From Phaeobacter sp. A36a-5a (GTDB taxonomy: Bacteria; Pseudomonadota; Alphaproteobacteria; Rhodobacterales; Rhodobacteraceae): 64,000 bases of DNA. Positions 17,201 through 25,422 of the stretch are shown piece by piece (positions within the stretch are counted from its first letter, which is position 1; each line of letters begins with the position of its first letter). The DNA is taken from the NCBI RefSeq assembly GCF_037911135.1, contig NZ_JBBLYU010000001.1, positions 1,922,001 through 1,986,000 on the forward strand, given 5' to 3'. The position numbers and the translations under genes are program-made. Below the pieces are notes generated by a model. It did no database searches, had not been told where the DNA came from, and was given only the letters and a program-made list of their open reading frames with translations.

Positions 17201-17952
17201 CTGTAAGCCAGACAGAATTCGCCCACGCCATGATGGATGCGGGCCAGCCGGTGCCTGAGGGGCTGCTGGATGCGACCGGCCAGCCGGCCGGGCGGCGGTT
17301 CAGCGTCTATCGCAACAATATCGCGGTCTCCCTGACCGAGGCGATGCACAGCGCCTTTCCCCTGATCGGCAAGCTGCTGGGCAAGCAGAACCTCGACGGG
17401 CTGGCGGGCATATATCTGCGCGCCCATCCGCCCTCCTCGCCGCTGATGATGCACTATGGCGCTGAGTTTCCCGCGTTTCTCGCCGGGATGGAGCAGCTGA
17501 AACATCTCGGCTATCTGCCCGATGCGGCGCGGCTCGACCTTGCCCTGCGCCGGGCGTATCACGCTGCCGACGCCACGGCGGTTGACCCGGCGCGTCTGGC
17601 AGCGCTTGCACCCGATCAGCTGATGGCGACCCGGCTGACACTGGCCCCCGCCGTCACCCTGCTGCGCTCGCCCTGGCCGATCTATGACATCTGGCGCTTC
17701 AACACCGAACAGAACGCGCCCAAGCCCCGCCATATCGCGCAGGACGTGCTGATCACCCGGCCCGAATTCGACCCCATCGTTCAGGAGCTGCCCGCCGGGG
17801 GCGCGGACTGGATCACCGCCCTCATCGCTGGTGCCACGCTGGACGAGGCGCTGACCGCCGTTCAGGCCGACCAGCCGGATTTCGACCTCTCACACCCGCT
17901 CGCCCTGTTGCTGCAAGGCGGTGCAATCATTGACCTAGACCGCAAAGGATAA
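17197..17952 (+). CDS. BufC: DUF2063 putative DNA-binding/MNIO partner protein
   Basis: A 251-residue DUF2063 protein, homologous to the partner (MbnC-like) that binds the peptide and the DUF692 enzyme. The N-terminal helical domain contains the hallmark FSVYRNNIAVSLTEAM (about residues 34-50) and FPLIGKLLG. The C-terminal domain includes PIYDIWRFN and ends in LLLQGGAIIDLD. The database name 'putative DNA-binding domain' for this family is probably misleading here. ATG 17197 overlaps the bufB stop by four bases. Upstream GTG/ATG codons in the same frame lie inside bufB and are rejected. Confidence 0.9.
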   Translation: MTVSQTEFAHAMMDAGQPVPEGLLDATGQPAGRRFSVYRNNIAVSLTEAMHSAFPLIGKLLGKQNLDGLAGIYLRAHPPSSPLMMHYGAEFPAFLAGMEQLKHLGYLPDAARLDLALRRAYHAADATAVDPARLAALAPDQLMATRLTLAPAVTLLRSPWPIYDIWRFNTEQNAPKPRHIAQDVLITRPEFDPIVQELPAGGADWITALIAGATLDEALTAVQADQPDFDLSHPLALLLQGGAIIDLDRKG

Positions 17953-17955
17953 CCG

Positions 17956-18492
17956 ATGCACGCGCTTGTTTCCTCCTATACCTCGATCTTCGGCAAGGCT
18001 GACCGGCTGTCCGATATCATCGTCCCGACCCTGGCCCGGCTGGTCTTTGCCGCGGTGCTCTTGGTCTACTACTGGAACTCTGCCGGGCTGAAGACGGATG
18101 GTTCGATATTCTCGCCCTCTGCCGGCGCCTTTGGTCAGATCTTCCCCAAGGCCGCCGAGGCGGTGCTTTATGATGTCAGCCAGCTCAATATCTTTCAGCG
18201 GCTGGTGATCTTTGCCGGCACTGTCGCCGAATATGTGCTGCCCGCGCTGATCCTTGTTGGTCTGCTCACCCGTCTGGCCGCTCTTGGCACCATCGGTTTC
18301 ATCTGGGTGCAGACCATCGTCGATGTGACCGGCCATGGCGTGAAACTGGGCAGTCTCTTTGACAACGCCATTGGTCTGGTCGACCAGCGGGTGATGTGGA
18401 CCTTCCTGCTGCTGGTGCTGGTGTTCAAGGGGGCTGGTCCGCTGTCCCTTGATGCGCTGGCGCGGCGCGCCACGGCGCCTGCCACCGCCTGA
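17956..18492 (+). CDS. DoxX family membrane protein of the bufferin operon
   Basis: A 178-residue integral membrane protein with four predicted helices (about residues 22-45, 72-95, 98-120 and 138-158), typical of DoxX/DoxD. It starts four bases after the DUF2063 stop, so it is translationally linked to the operon. DoxX genes are common companions of bufferin clusters. A role in redox or peptide handling at the inner membrane is likely but not established. A bidirectional terminator follows. Confidence 0.88.
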   Translation: MHALVSSYTSIFGKADRLSDIIVPTLARLVFAAVLLVYYWNSAGLKTDGSIFSPSAGAFGQIFPKAAEAVLYDVSQLNIFQRLVIFAGTVAEYVLPALILVGLLTRLAALGTIGFIWVQTIVDVTGHGVKLGSLFDNAIGLVDQRVMWTFLLLVLVFKGAGPLSLDALARRATAPATA

Positions 18493-18512
18493 TCCGGCCA
18501 GTCCTCAAACAT

Positions 18513-18548
18513 AAAAAGGCGCCCTGCATCCGCAGCGGCGCCTTTTTT
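18513..18548. terminator. Terminator after the bufferin operon, possibly bidirectional
   Basis: AAAAAGGCGCC and GGCGCCTTTTTT flank a 13-base loop: a GC stem of six pairs extended by A-T pairs. The T run is on the plus strand after doxX, and the A run would give a T run on the minus strand for the gene ending at 18571. It can serve both converging genes. Confidence 0.88.
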
Positions 18549-18570
18549 CATTCCTTGCGTTCGATCCGGT

Positions 18571-18939
18571 TCAGAAATGCGCCTTCGGCTCATCCGGTTT
18601 GCCGGCAGCAAGCGCCAGCAGCCCGCCAAGAAGCGCCAGCGAGATCGGGAAGATGGTAAAGACATTAAGCCCGAACCCGGCATATAGCCCCGCCGCCGAG
18701 GCCAGCAGCAGCACCCCGCCCCAGAGCGCCCGCGACAGCGCCATCGCGCCACCGGCCAGCGCAAGGATGGGCGAGATCACGGCCAGGAGCCGCAGTTGTT
18801 CGACATCGTCGACCTGCCGGGCCACCCCGTCGATTTCGCCAAAATACTCCACGGCGGCGGTATAGCCATAGCCCGCAAACCCCACCACCATGCCGATCAG
18901 CCCGGCCACGATGCCCAGCACCAGCGCTGCATTGCGCAT
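18571..18939 (-). CDS. Hypothetical four-helix membrane protein
   Basis: A 122-residue hydrophobic protein with likely membrane helices at about residues 5-28, 50-68, 70-88 and 92-112. A short acidic loop (EIDGVARQVDDVEQ) separates the first two. I do not recognise a family. A good ribosome site (AAGGAG) precedes ATG 18939. It converges on the bufferin operon and follows the ArsC-like gene on the same strand, about 40 bp away. Confidence 0.7.
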   Translation of the reverse strand: MRNAALVLGIVAGLIGMVVGFAGYGYTAAVEYFGEIDGVARQVDDVEQLRLLAVISPILALAGGAMALSRALWGGVLLLASAAGLYAGFGLNVFTIFPISLALLGGLLALAAGKPDEPKAHF

Positions 18940-18979
18940 TGCCGCTCTCCTTACCTAATCCGATATGCAGATGGGGGTT

Positions 18980-19300
18980 CTAGCCCTCGACGCCAAGGGC
19001 GGCCTTGGTTTTGGCGTCCCAGCCGAGGTGCAGATGGTCACCGGATCTGATCAGCGGACGTTTCATCAGCGTCGGATGCGCCGTCAACAGATCCAGCGGC
19101 TCCCCCGCCCGCTCTGCCTCGCTCAACCCGCGCCATGTGGTGGAACGTGTGTTGACCAGCCGGTCGCCGAACTGCGCCAGTGCGGCCTGCAAAATCGCCT
19201 CCGGCACCCCATCGGCGCGCACATCCACCAGCTCCGCCTGCGGCAGCTGTTTCAGCGCCTTGCGGCAGGTGTCACAGGTCTTCAATCCATAGAGTTGCAC
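18980..19300 (-). CDS. ArsC/Spx family protein (arsenate reductase-like)
   Basis: A 106-residue thioredoxin-fold protein of the ArsC/YffB group. The N-terminal motif is YGLKTCDTCRKAL (CxxC near residue 9), and the C-terminal RPLIRSGD matches the family's conserved Arg/Pro region. The start is GTG at 19300, where AAAGGA lies six bases upstream; a longer start would add a charged leader before the first beta strand. Members of this size often have unknown substrates rather than arsenate, and there is no ars operon nearby. Confidence 0.85.
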   Translation of the reverse strand: MQLYGLKTCDTCRKALKQLPQAELVDVRADGVPEAILQAALAQFGDRLVNTRSTTWRGLSEAERAGEPLDLLTAHPTLMKRPLIRSGDHLHLGWDAKTKAALGVEG

Positions 19301-19520
19301 GTTTTTTCCTTTCCCGAGGGGGCAGCTCAGCACAATTTATGGTAGAGCCGCACTGTTTTGCTTGATTTTTACATGGTCCGTGCAAAAGTTGAAACCGGGT
19401 TGGGACAACTTCCCCGGCCTGTTTTGTCTGCGCACTGCGGCAAAACCGATCACCCCGCTCTGCGCCGCGAAATTATCGTGTATTCAGGGCGGCTCACTAG
19501 CAGGAAGGAGACACGGGAAC

Positions 19521-19727
19521 ATGGCGAGTGGCACCGTGAAATGGTTCAATACAACCAAGGGCTATGGCTTTATCGAGCCTGAAGGCGGCGGCAAGGATGT
19601 GTTTGTGCACATCTCTCAGGTTGAGCGATCCGGGCTGACCGGGCTGACAGATAATCAGAAAGTCGATTTTGAAATGACCGAAGGGCGTGACGGTCGCCAG
19701 ATGGCCAGCGACATCCGCCCACTGTGA
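19521..19727 (+). CDS. Cold-shock protein (CspA family)
   Basis: A 68-residue nucleic-acid-binding OB-fold protein. RNP1 (KGYGFIEP) and RNP2 (DVFVHIS) are both present in the order expected. Such proteins act as RNA chaperones and are often induced by cold or stationary phase. GGAAGGAG lies 8-10 bases before ATG 19521. The 187-bp upstream gap is long enough for the extended leader typical of csp genes, though no cold-box was identified. Confidence 0.95.
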   Translation: MASGTVKWFNTTKGYGFIEPEGGGKDVFVHISQVERSGLTGLTDNQKVDFEMTEGRDGRQMASDIRPL

Positions 19728-19795
19728 ACACACTCCGGCTGCGCCGGGGTTCCCCCTTGCGCGCAGCCACTCCGTCGCCTGCGACAGCGCATCAC

Positions 19796-21262
19796 CTAGC
19801 GCATCACAAAGGGATCCGGGATCGGATCGTCGCTGGTGCGCAGCCAGACCGTCTTTACCCTTGTGTAATCCAGCGCCGCCTGTAGCCCGCCCTCGCGGCC
19901 ATGGCCGGATAGCCCGTGGCCGCCAAAGGGGGCGATGGGGCTGACCGCGCGATAGGTATTGACCCAGACAATGCCGGCACGAATGCCGCGGATCATGCGA
20001 TGGGCGCGGGTCAGGTCGCGGGTAAACACCCCGGAAGCAAGACCAAAGGCGGTGTCATTAGCCAGCGCCAGCGCCTCGGCCTCGGTGTCAAAACCGCACA
20101 CCGACAGGACCGGGCCAAAGAATTCCTCGCTCAGACAGGGCGCCTGCGGCGCGTTGCTGCAATCCACGATGGTTGGCGGAAAGAAGTGACCGGCCCGCGG
20201 CAACGGCTGCCCGCCAGTCACGATCCGCGCGCCCGCCGCAACCGAGGCCGCCAGCAAATCCTCCGCCCGGCGCATCTGCGCGCCGGTGCAGAGCGGGCCG
20301 ATCTCGGTCTGCGGCGCGTCCGGTGCACCGATCCGGGCGCTTTCGGCCTTTTCCGTCAGACGGCGCAGAAAATCCGCCTTGATCCGGTTTGAGATGATCA
20401 GCCGGGAGCCCGCAACGCAGCTCTGCCCGGTGGCGGCAAAGATCCCGGCGACCTGCGCATTCACCGCACTGTCGATATCGGCGTCCTCAAATACGATGAA
20501 GGGCGATTTGCCGCCCAGCTCCAGCGAGGTGGAGGCAAGGTTCTCAGCCGAGTTGCGCACCACCTGGCGCGCGGTCTCCGGCCCGCCGGTAAAGGCCACG
20601 TGGTCAATCCCGGCATGGGCCGTCAGCACCGCGCCACAGTCGGCGCCAAAGCCGGTGATCACATTGAGCACCCCCGGCGGAAAACCGGCCTGATCAAAGA
20701 TGCGGGCGAATTCCAGCATCGGCGCCGGGGCTTCCTCCGATGCCTTCAGCACCACGGTACAGCCCGCCGCCAGCGCCGGGCCGATCTTCACCGCGGCCAG
20801 AAACAGCTGCGAATTCCACGGCACCACCGCCGCCACCACCCCAAGCGGCTCGCGGCGCAGCCAGACTTCCATATCCGGTTTGTCGATCGGCAGATGGGCG
20901 CCTTCGATCTTGTCGGCGAGGCCCGCGTAGTAGCGGTAATACTCAGCCACATAGGCGATCTGGGCCGAGGTTTCGCGAATGATCTTGCCGGTATCGCGGG
21001 TCTCGATCCGGGCCAGGGTTTCGGCGTTTTCGGCAATCAGATCCGCCAGCCGGTAAAGCAGCCTGCCACGCGCGCTGGCGGTGATGCCCGCCCAGTCCGG
21101 TGCGTGGAACGCGGCACGGGCCGCTGCCACGGCCGCCTCCACATCCGCCGCGCGGGCCTCTGGCATCATCGCCCAGACCTCGCCGGTTGCCGGATCGCGG
21201 CTCTCGAAACGGGCGGAGCCATCCGAGAACACCCCGCCGATATACTGCTGGAACTGCTGCAT
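19796..21262 (-). CDS. Aldehyde dehydrogenase of the GntR-linked catabolic locus
   Basis: A 488-residue NAD(P)-dependent aldehyde dehydrogenase. Key residues are present: Asn150 (PWN), Glu248 (LELGGKSP) and catalytic Cys282 (TGQSCVAGS). It belongs to the general betaine-aldehyde/semialdehyde group; the exact substrate cannot be read from sequence. It is the last gene of the minus-strand arm, 11 bases after the flavin monooxygenase gene, with ribosome site AAGGGG. In this setting it probably oxidises an aldehyde or semialdehyde released by ring cleavage. That is inference. Confidence 0.92.
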   Translation of the reverse strand: MQQFQQYIGGVFSDGSARFESRDPATGEVWAMMPEARAADVEAAVAAARAAFHAPDWAGITASARGRLLYRLADLIAENAETLARIETRDTGKIIRETSAQIAYVAEYYRYYAGLADKIEGAHLPIDKPDMEVWLRREPLGVVAAVVPWNSQLFLAAVKIGPALAAGCTVVLKASEEAPAPMLEFARIFDQAGFPPGVLNVITGFGADCGAVLTAHAGIDHVAFTGGPETARQVVRNSAENLASTSLELGGKSPFIVFEDADIDSAVNAQVAGIFAATGQSCVAGSRLIISNRIKADFLRRLTEKAESARIGAPDAPQTEIGPLCTGAQMRRAEDLLAASVAAGARIVTGGQPLPRAGHFFPPTIVDCSNAPQAPCLSEEFFGPVLSVCGFDTEAEALALANDTAFGLASGVFTRDLTRAHRMIRGIRAGIVWVNTYRAVSPIAPFGGHGLSGHGREGGLQAALDYTRVKTVWLRTSDDPIPDPFVMR

Positions 21263-21273
21263 GGTGATCCCCT

Positions 21274-22311
21274 TCAGGCAAAGGCCGGCATGACGTCGCG
21301 AATGAACCGTTCAAGCGAGGCGCGCTTGCGCTTAGAACTCATGCCGCTGTCGATCCAGAAACTATATTCATCGTACCCCAGCGCCTCATAACCTTTGATC
21401 CGCGCAATCGCATCTTCGGCGGTGGCGATCACATTGTCACGCAGCATCGCCTCGGGCGAATAGAACGGATGGGCGGCAATTTCCGCCTCGCTCAACGGCG
21501 CGATCAGCCCCTGCGACACGGGCCGTTCGTTTTTGAACCAGGCGCCGAAGTAGCAGTAAAACCGGTTGATCTCCTCCGCTGCCTGCTGGGCGTCGGCGGC
21601 ATCGGCGGCAATATAGGTGTGGTTCAACAGCATGATATCCGGACGCGGCATATCCGGGAATTTGGCGCAGGCGGCCTTGAACGTCTCCATCAGCCGGGTG
21701 ATTTCCTCATCCCCCTGCCACAGCGGTGTCACCTGCACATGGCAGCCATTGGCAACGGCAAATTCATGGCTGTTGGGATCGCGGGCGGCGACCCAGATCG
21801 GTGGGCCGCCCGGTTGCAGCGGTTTGGGCGAGGAGGTGGTGGCCGGAAAGGAATGATAGGTCCCCTCCTGCGCGTAATCGCCCTGCCACAGCCCCCGTAG
21901 CGCCGGGATCAGCGCGCGCATCCGCTGGCCTGCATCCCAGGCATCCATGCCCGGCACCATCCGTTCGTATTCGTAGCTATAGGCGCCGCGCGCAATGCCG
22001 AGCTCCAGCCGCCCGTCCAAGATCATATCGGTCATCGCCGCCTCCCCTGCAAGGCGGATCGGATGCCAGAACGGCGCGATGATGGTGCCGGTGCCAAGCC
22101 GCACGTTGCGGGTCTGGCGCGCCAGATCGACAAGGTTCAGGAAAGGGTTCGGCGCGATGGTGAAGTCCATCCCGTGATGCTCCCCCGTCCAGACCGCGTG
22201 CATCCCGCCCTGATCGGCGATTTTGGCCAGGGTGACGAAATCATCGTAGAGATCCCGCTGGTCCTGCTCCGCCGAGGTGCGTTCCATATGGACAAAAAGA
22301 GAAAAGCGCAT
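21274..22311 (-). CDS. LLM class (luciferase-like) flavin-dependent monooxygenase
   Basis: A 345-residue TIM-barrel FMN-dependent monooxygenase of the bacterial luciferase superfamily. Visible motifs include WTGEHHG (about residue 45), RLGTGTIIAPFWHPIRLAGE and GRLELGIARGAYSYEYERM. ATG 22311 begins MRFSLFVHMER; an upstream extension reads like a frame shadow. The flavin reductase gene that would supply FMNH2 lies 14 bases upstream. Two-component LLM enzymes are known to attack N-heterocycles (RutA on uracil, PyrA-type on pyridine), nitrilotriacetate and sulfonates. The substrate here is open. Confidence 0.92.
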   Translation of the reverse strand: MRFSLFVHMERTSAEQDQRDLYDDFVTLAKIADQGGMHAVWTGEHHGMDFTIAPNPFLNLVDLARQTRNVRLGTGTIIAPFWHPIRLAGEAAMTDMILDGRLELGIARGAYSYEYERMVPGMDAWDAGQRMRALIPALRGLWQGDYAQEGTYHSFPATTSSPKPLQPGGPPIWVAARDPNSHEFAVANGCHVQVTPLWQGDEEITRLMETFKAACAKFPDMPRPDIMLLNHTYIAADAADAQQAAEEINRFYCYFGAWFKNERPVSQGLIAPLSEAEIAAHPFYSPEAMLRDNVIATAEDAIARIKGYEALGYDEYSFWIDSGMSSKRKRASLERFIRDVMPAFA

Positions 22312-22325
22312 GATGCCACCTGCCG

Positions 22326-23234
22326 TTATGCGATCTGGCGGATTTCGCCGCTGCGTTGATTGCCTGAATAGATGCCGAAATCGCCGAGAGCCGCCTCGCG
22401 GGTGAAACGGTCCAGCATGGCAAGGATCGCCGGATCGCTGACATCGTCCAGCGCGCTGCTGTCCAGCGGCACAAAGACCCCGCGCGACGGGGTGCCGGTG
22501 GCGCCATGGCACAGAAAGGCGATATGCTGGCGTTTGCGGGCAACGTCCTCATAGATCGAATAGACAAAGCCCGGCTCGCCGCTCAGCCCTGTTTCGGCGA
22601 TCAGTCGGCGCATGGTTGCGGCAGCGCCTTCGGCATCGACCAAGGCCTCCGGCAACGTAGATCCGCCGTATCCGTCATCGACCAGCAGCACCGCGCCGTC
22701 GCGCTCGATCAGGGCCGAGATCACCAGATCTGGACCGGCCACCGCCGCCTCTGCGGTCATTGCAGGCGTCACATAGGCACCGCGCGCATAGCCAAGCCCG
22801 GGGCTGGTGCCGGTGCCAAAGGCGCGGACCTCGCCGATCAGGATCACATGATCGCCCGCCTCAACCGTCTTGTGCAGGCTGCAATCGAACCAGGCCGACA
22901 CCCCGTCGATCAGCGGCGAGCCCGCAGGCCCCCGGTGCCAGCTGATGCCCGCAAACCGGTCCTCAGCCGGGCGGGCAAAGGTATTGGAAATCTCGATCTG
23001 CGTCTCCGCCAGCACATTGACGGCAAACCCCTCGCCGCCGACCAGCGCGTCGTAGTTGCGCGAACTATTGGCCAGACAGACCAGCAGCAGCGGCGGATCC
23101 AGCGAAACGGAGGTAAAGGAATTTGCGGTGAACCCGATGGGCCGACCCCCGGCATCATGGGAGGTGACCACCGTCACCCCGGTCATGAAGCTGCCAAAGG
23201 CCTGACGCAGGGCGCGTGGATCAAGGGGTGTCAT
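22326..23234 (-). CDS. Flavin reductase with C-terminal Nudix-like domain
   Basis: A 302-residue protein. Residues 1-165 form a flavin reductase-like FMN-binding domain (FGSFMTGVTVVTSHDAGG, GFTANSFTSVSLDPPLLLVC), the usual partner of two-component monooxygenases. Residues 168-300 form a second module (ISALIERDGAVLLVDDGYGGSTLP...) with Nudix-like strand order but without an obvious complete Nudix box. Stand-alone reductases are about 165 residues, so this is a fusion. ATG 23234 overlaps the stop of the alpha/beta hydrolase by four bases. Confidence 0.9.
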   Translation of the reverse strand: MTPLDPRALRQAFGSFMTGVTVVTSHDAGGRPIGFTANSFTSVSLDPPLLLVCLANSSRNYDALVGGEGFAVNVLAETQIEISNTFARPAEDRFAGISWHRGPAGSPLIDGVSAWFDCSLHKTVEAGDHVILIGEVRAFGTGTSPGLGYARGAYVTPAMTAEAAVAGPDLVISALIERDGAVLLVDDGYGGSTLPEALVDAEGAAATMRRLIAETGLSGEPGFVYSIYEDVARKRQHIAFLCHGATGTPSRGVFVPLDSSALDDVSDPAILAMLDRFTREAALGDFGIYSGNQRSGEIRQIA

Positions 23235-24043
23235 GACGGATACTCCTCAGGGGTGGGCGTGGCGAGCCAGTTGCGCAGTTCGGCGGTGACCAGATCCGGC
23301 GCGGTCAGGTTCACCATATGGCGGTGCCCGGTGATGGTCACCGCACGCCCCCGGCGCACCCGCAGCGCCATGGCCTGCGACATCTCGGGCGTGGAATTGG
23401 GATCGCCATCGCCGGTGATGGCCAGAAATGGACAGGCAATCTCGGCCAGCCGTCCGGCATAGGTCGCATCGCCCCGCGCAAAAGCCGCATAGGCGGTGGC
23501 ATAGCCTGCGGGATCAACCGATTTCAGCCAACCCGCAACCCGGTCGCGGGCGTCGATATCGGTCGGGCTGTCGCCGAACCAGCGGGCCAGCGGCGTGTCC
23601 AGATCGCAGCGACCCGCAGCGATCTCAGCGGCGCGGGACTGAACGGCCGCCCGCGCCGCCGGATCACGGCAGAAGACGCCGTTCAACAGCGCCACCCGTG
23701 TGGTCAGCGCCGGGTGGCTCACTGCGAAACCGGCCGCGATCAGCGCCCCCATCGAATGGCCCGCCAGACTGACCGGGCCGAGGTCCAGCGCCCGCAGCAC
23801 ATCCCTGAGCCAGGCCACGAAATCCGGCAGTTCGCTGTCCGCAGGCAGCGGCGCGCTGCCGCCATGCCCCGGCAGATCCGGCGCAATCACCCTATGGGTC
23901 CGGCTCAGATCCTCAATCTGCGGTCCCCAGGCTGCCGATTGCATTCCGACACCGTGCAGGAGCACCAGCGCAGGCCCCTGCCCGCAGTCGCGCAGCGCGA
24001 CGCTGCGGGTGGGCTCAGACAGCTGCAGGGTTGTCGACATCAT
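23231..24043 (-). CDS. Alpha/beta fold hydrolase of the catabolic locus
   Basis: A 270-residue hydrolase. The oxyanion region is LVLLHGVGMQSAAW, the nucleophile elbow AGHSMGA (Ser near residue 100), the acid lies in TGDGDPNSTPE and the His in ITGHRHMVNLTAP. The architecture resembles RutD, NicD (N-formylmaleamate deformylase) and other C-N or C-C cleaving hydrolases of ring pathways. The exact start is uncertain among ATG 24043 and 24040; both lie inside the end of the DUF1185 gene. It overlaps the flavin reductase start by four bases. Confidence 0.88.
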   Translation of the reverse strand: MMSTTLQLSEPTRSVALRDCGQGPALVLLHGVGMQSAAWGPQIEDLSRTHRVIAPDLPGHGGSAPLPADSELPDFVAWLRDVLRALDLGPVSLAGHSMGALIAAGFAVSHPALTTRVALLNGVFCRDPAARAAVQSRAAEIAAGRCDLDTPLARWFGDSPTDIDARDRVAGWLKSVDPAGYATAYAAFARGDATYAGRLAEIACPFLAITGDGDPNSTPEMSQAMALRVRRGRAVTITGHRHMVNLTAPDLVTAELRNWLATPTPEEYPS

Positions 24044-24617
24044 TGCCAAGCTCTTTCAGATCCTGATAGCGGTCGCCGATCCGGTGATGCGGCCGCCCGC
24101 CGATCGACGCGCCAAGCGCGATCAGCACCTCATCGGCACCGGGCGCATCGGCGACGGAGGTCTGGATGGTGAGGTAATGCGACCGTCTGCCGCCATCGCA
24201 TTTATCCATCAGCGGGATCATCAGCGGCGCATTGGCAGGCCCGCGCGTATTGCAGAATGACAGGTAGGATTTGGCCCCCACAGCGCTGCGGTAGGGATTG
24301 CCGAATTGCAGTGTGTGGATCAGGGCGGAGGCGTGCTCCACCTCGCCGTTCATCCCAACGATCGCGGATTTGCCATAGCCCTCGACCCGGTCACCACCGC
24401 CTGCGGCCTCCAGAATCATCCCGGTCAGCAGGGTGCCCAGACCGGGCGCGCAGTCCCGGATCTGCGGCGTCAGATCCTCGACAAAACCCTGCCCTGCCCA
24501 AGGATTGCGAATAACGGCGATGGCGGCAATCAGCGTCAGCGGCACCGGCGCCGCCTTGCCGCCTTCGATCAGGGTCTTTTCGACGTGAAGCAGGGTTTTG
24601 CGGATGATGGCGGGCAT
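24015..24617 (-). CDS. Amino acid synthesis family protein (DUF1185/AA_synth)
   Basis: A 200-residue protein of the PF06684 'amino acid synthesis' family. Recognisable blocks are IRNPWAGQGFVEDLTP, the Gly-rich GYGKSAIVGMNGEVEHASALIHT and GAKSYLSFCNTRGPAN. Its biochemical function is unknown in any organism, to my knowledge; the family name is not evidence for amino acid synthesis. It is the first gene of the minus-strand arm, with AGGAG before ATG 24617, directly next to the GntR operator. Its constant pairing with oxidoreductases suggests a small-molecule catalytic or binding role. Confidence 0.88.
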   Translation of the reverse strand: MPAIIRKTLLHVEKTLIEGGKAAPVPLTLIAAIAVIRNPWAGQGFVEDLTPQIRDCAPGLGTLLTGMILEAAGGGDRVEGYGKSAIVGMNGEVEHASALIHTLQFGNPYRSAVGAKSYLSFCNTRGPANAPLMIPLMDKCDGGRRSHYLTIQTSVADAPGADEVLIALGASIGGRPHHRIGDRYQDLKELGNDVDNPAAV

Positions 24618-24649
24618 GGGAATCTCCTGATCGGCAGTGCTGCGGTATC

Positions 24650-24661
24650 ATGGTATACCAT
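24650..24661. promoter_or_regulatory. Palindromic GntR-type operator in divergent promoter region
   Basis: ATGGTATACCAT is a perfect 12-bp palindrome containing TGGT...ACCA. This matches the T-N-G-T/A-C-N-A half-site layout bound by FadR-subfamily GntR regulators. It lies 33 bp upstream of the DUF1185 gene and 57 bp upstream of the GntR gene, so one bound dimer could control both arms. The surrounding bases are AT-rich (TATACCATTATACGATAT) and probably hold the promoters. Confidence 0.65.
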
Positions 24662-24717
24662 TATACGATATGTCAATCATACTTGCCGCAGCCCAGACGC
24701 GCTGCTATGGAAATCCC

Positions 24718-25422
24718 ATGGAACCCAGCCAGACAACGCTCCGCAAAATCGAAAAAGCCCCGCAAACCCTGCGCGATATCGTGCAGGAACGGATGCGGGA
24801 GGCGATCATCGACGGCCATTTCGCCCCCGGTGAGCGGCTGGTGGAACGCCCGCTCTGCGATCAGCTGGGTGTGAGTCGCACCGTGATCCGCGAGACGATC
24901 CGCTACCTTGAGGCTGAAGGGCTGGTCGAGATCATCCCCAATCGCGGCCCGGTCGTGGCCCGCCTGACCTGGGATCAGGCGCGGCAGATCTACGATGTGC
25001 GCCGCCAGCTGGAAGCGGCAGCGGCAGCGGCCAGCGCCGAGGTGCAGCGGCCGGAGTTTGCCGCCGACCTCAGCCGCGCGCTTGCCGAGGTCGAGGCGTC
25101 GATGAGTGACACCGAATGGGGCCATCTGTTGCGCGCCACCACCGGCTTTTACCAGCTCATATTCCTTGAGGCCGGCCATACGATTGCCTGGGATATCGTG
25201 CAGCGGCTGAACGGTCGGATCAGCCGGTTGCGCGCCCTTACCATCGCGGCAAAGGACCGCGAAACCTCCGGCATGAGCCATATGACCGCCATTCACGATG
25301 CCATTCTCAGCCGCAACCCTGAGGCCGCGTGCCGGGCGGTTGAGACCCATATCGCCGATGCTGCCCGCACGGCCGAACGCTTCCTGAAGGAGCCAGCAGA
25401 TGAGCCGTCCAACGACACCTGA
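24718..25422 (+). CDS. GntR family (FCD domain) transcriptional regulator
   Basis: A 234-residue FadR-type regulator. The winged helix is at about residues 15-80 (RERMREAIIDGHFAPGERL-type sequence, LCDQLGVSRTVIRETIRYLEAEGL). An FCD ligand-binding domain spans 95-220 with metal-ligand His residues (HMTAIHDAILSR, VETHIADAA). It probably represses the locus until a pathway substrate or intermediate binds. ATG 24718 is chosen; an in-frame ATG at 24670 would place the start within ten bases of the operator. It overlaps the following gene by 23 bases. Confidence 0.9.
   Translation: MEPSQTTLRKIEKAPQTLRDIVQERMREAIIDGHFAPGERLVERPLCDQLGVSRTVIRETIRYLEAEGLVEIIPNRGPVVARLTWDQARQIYDVRRQLEAAAAAASAEVQRPEFAADLSRALAEVEASMSDTEWGHLLRATTGFYQLIFLEAGHTIAWDIVQRLNGRISRLRALTIAAKDRETSGMSHMTAIHDAILSRNPEAACRAVETHIADAARTAERFLKEPADEPSNDT

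Noticed and set aside
21274-24043. Interpreting the LLM, reductase and hydrolase as the Rut uracil pathway
   Set aside because: RutB and RutC homologues and a uracil transporter are absent, and the reductase is a two-domain form. The resemblance is at family level only.
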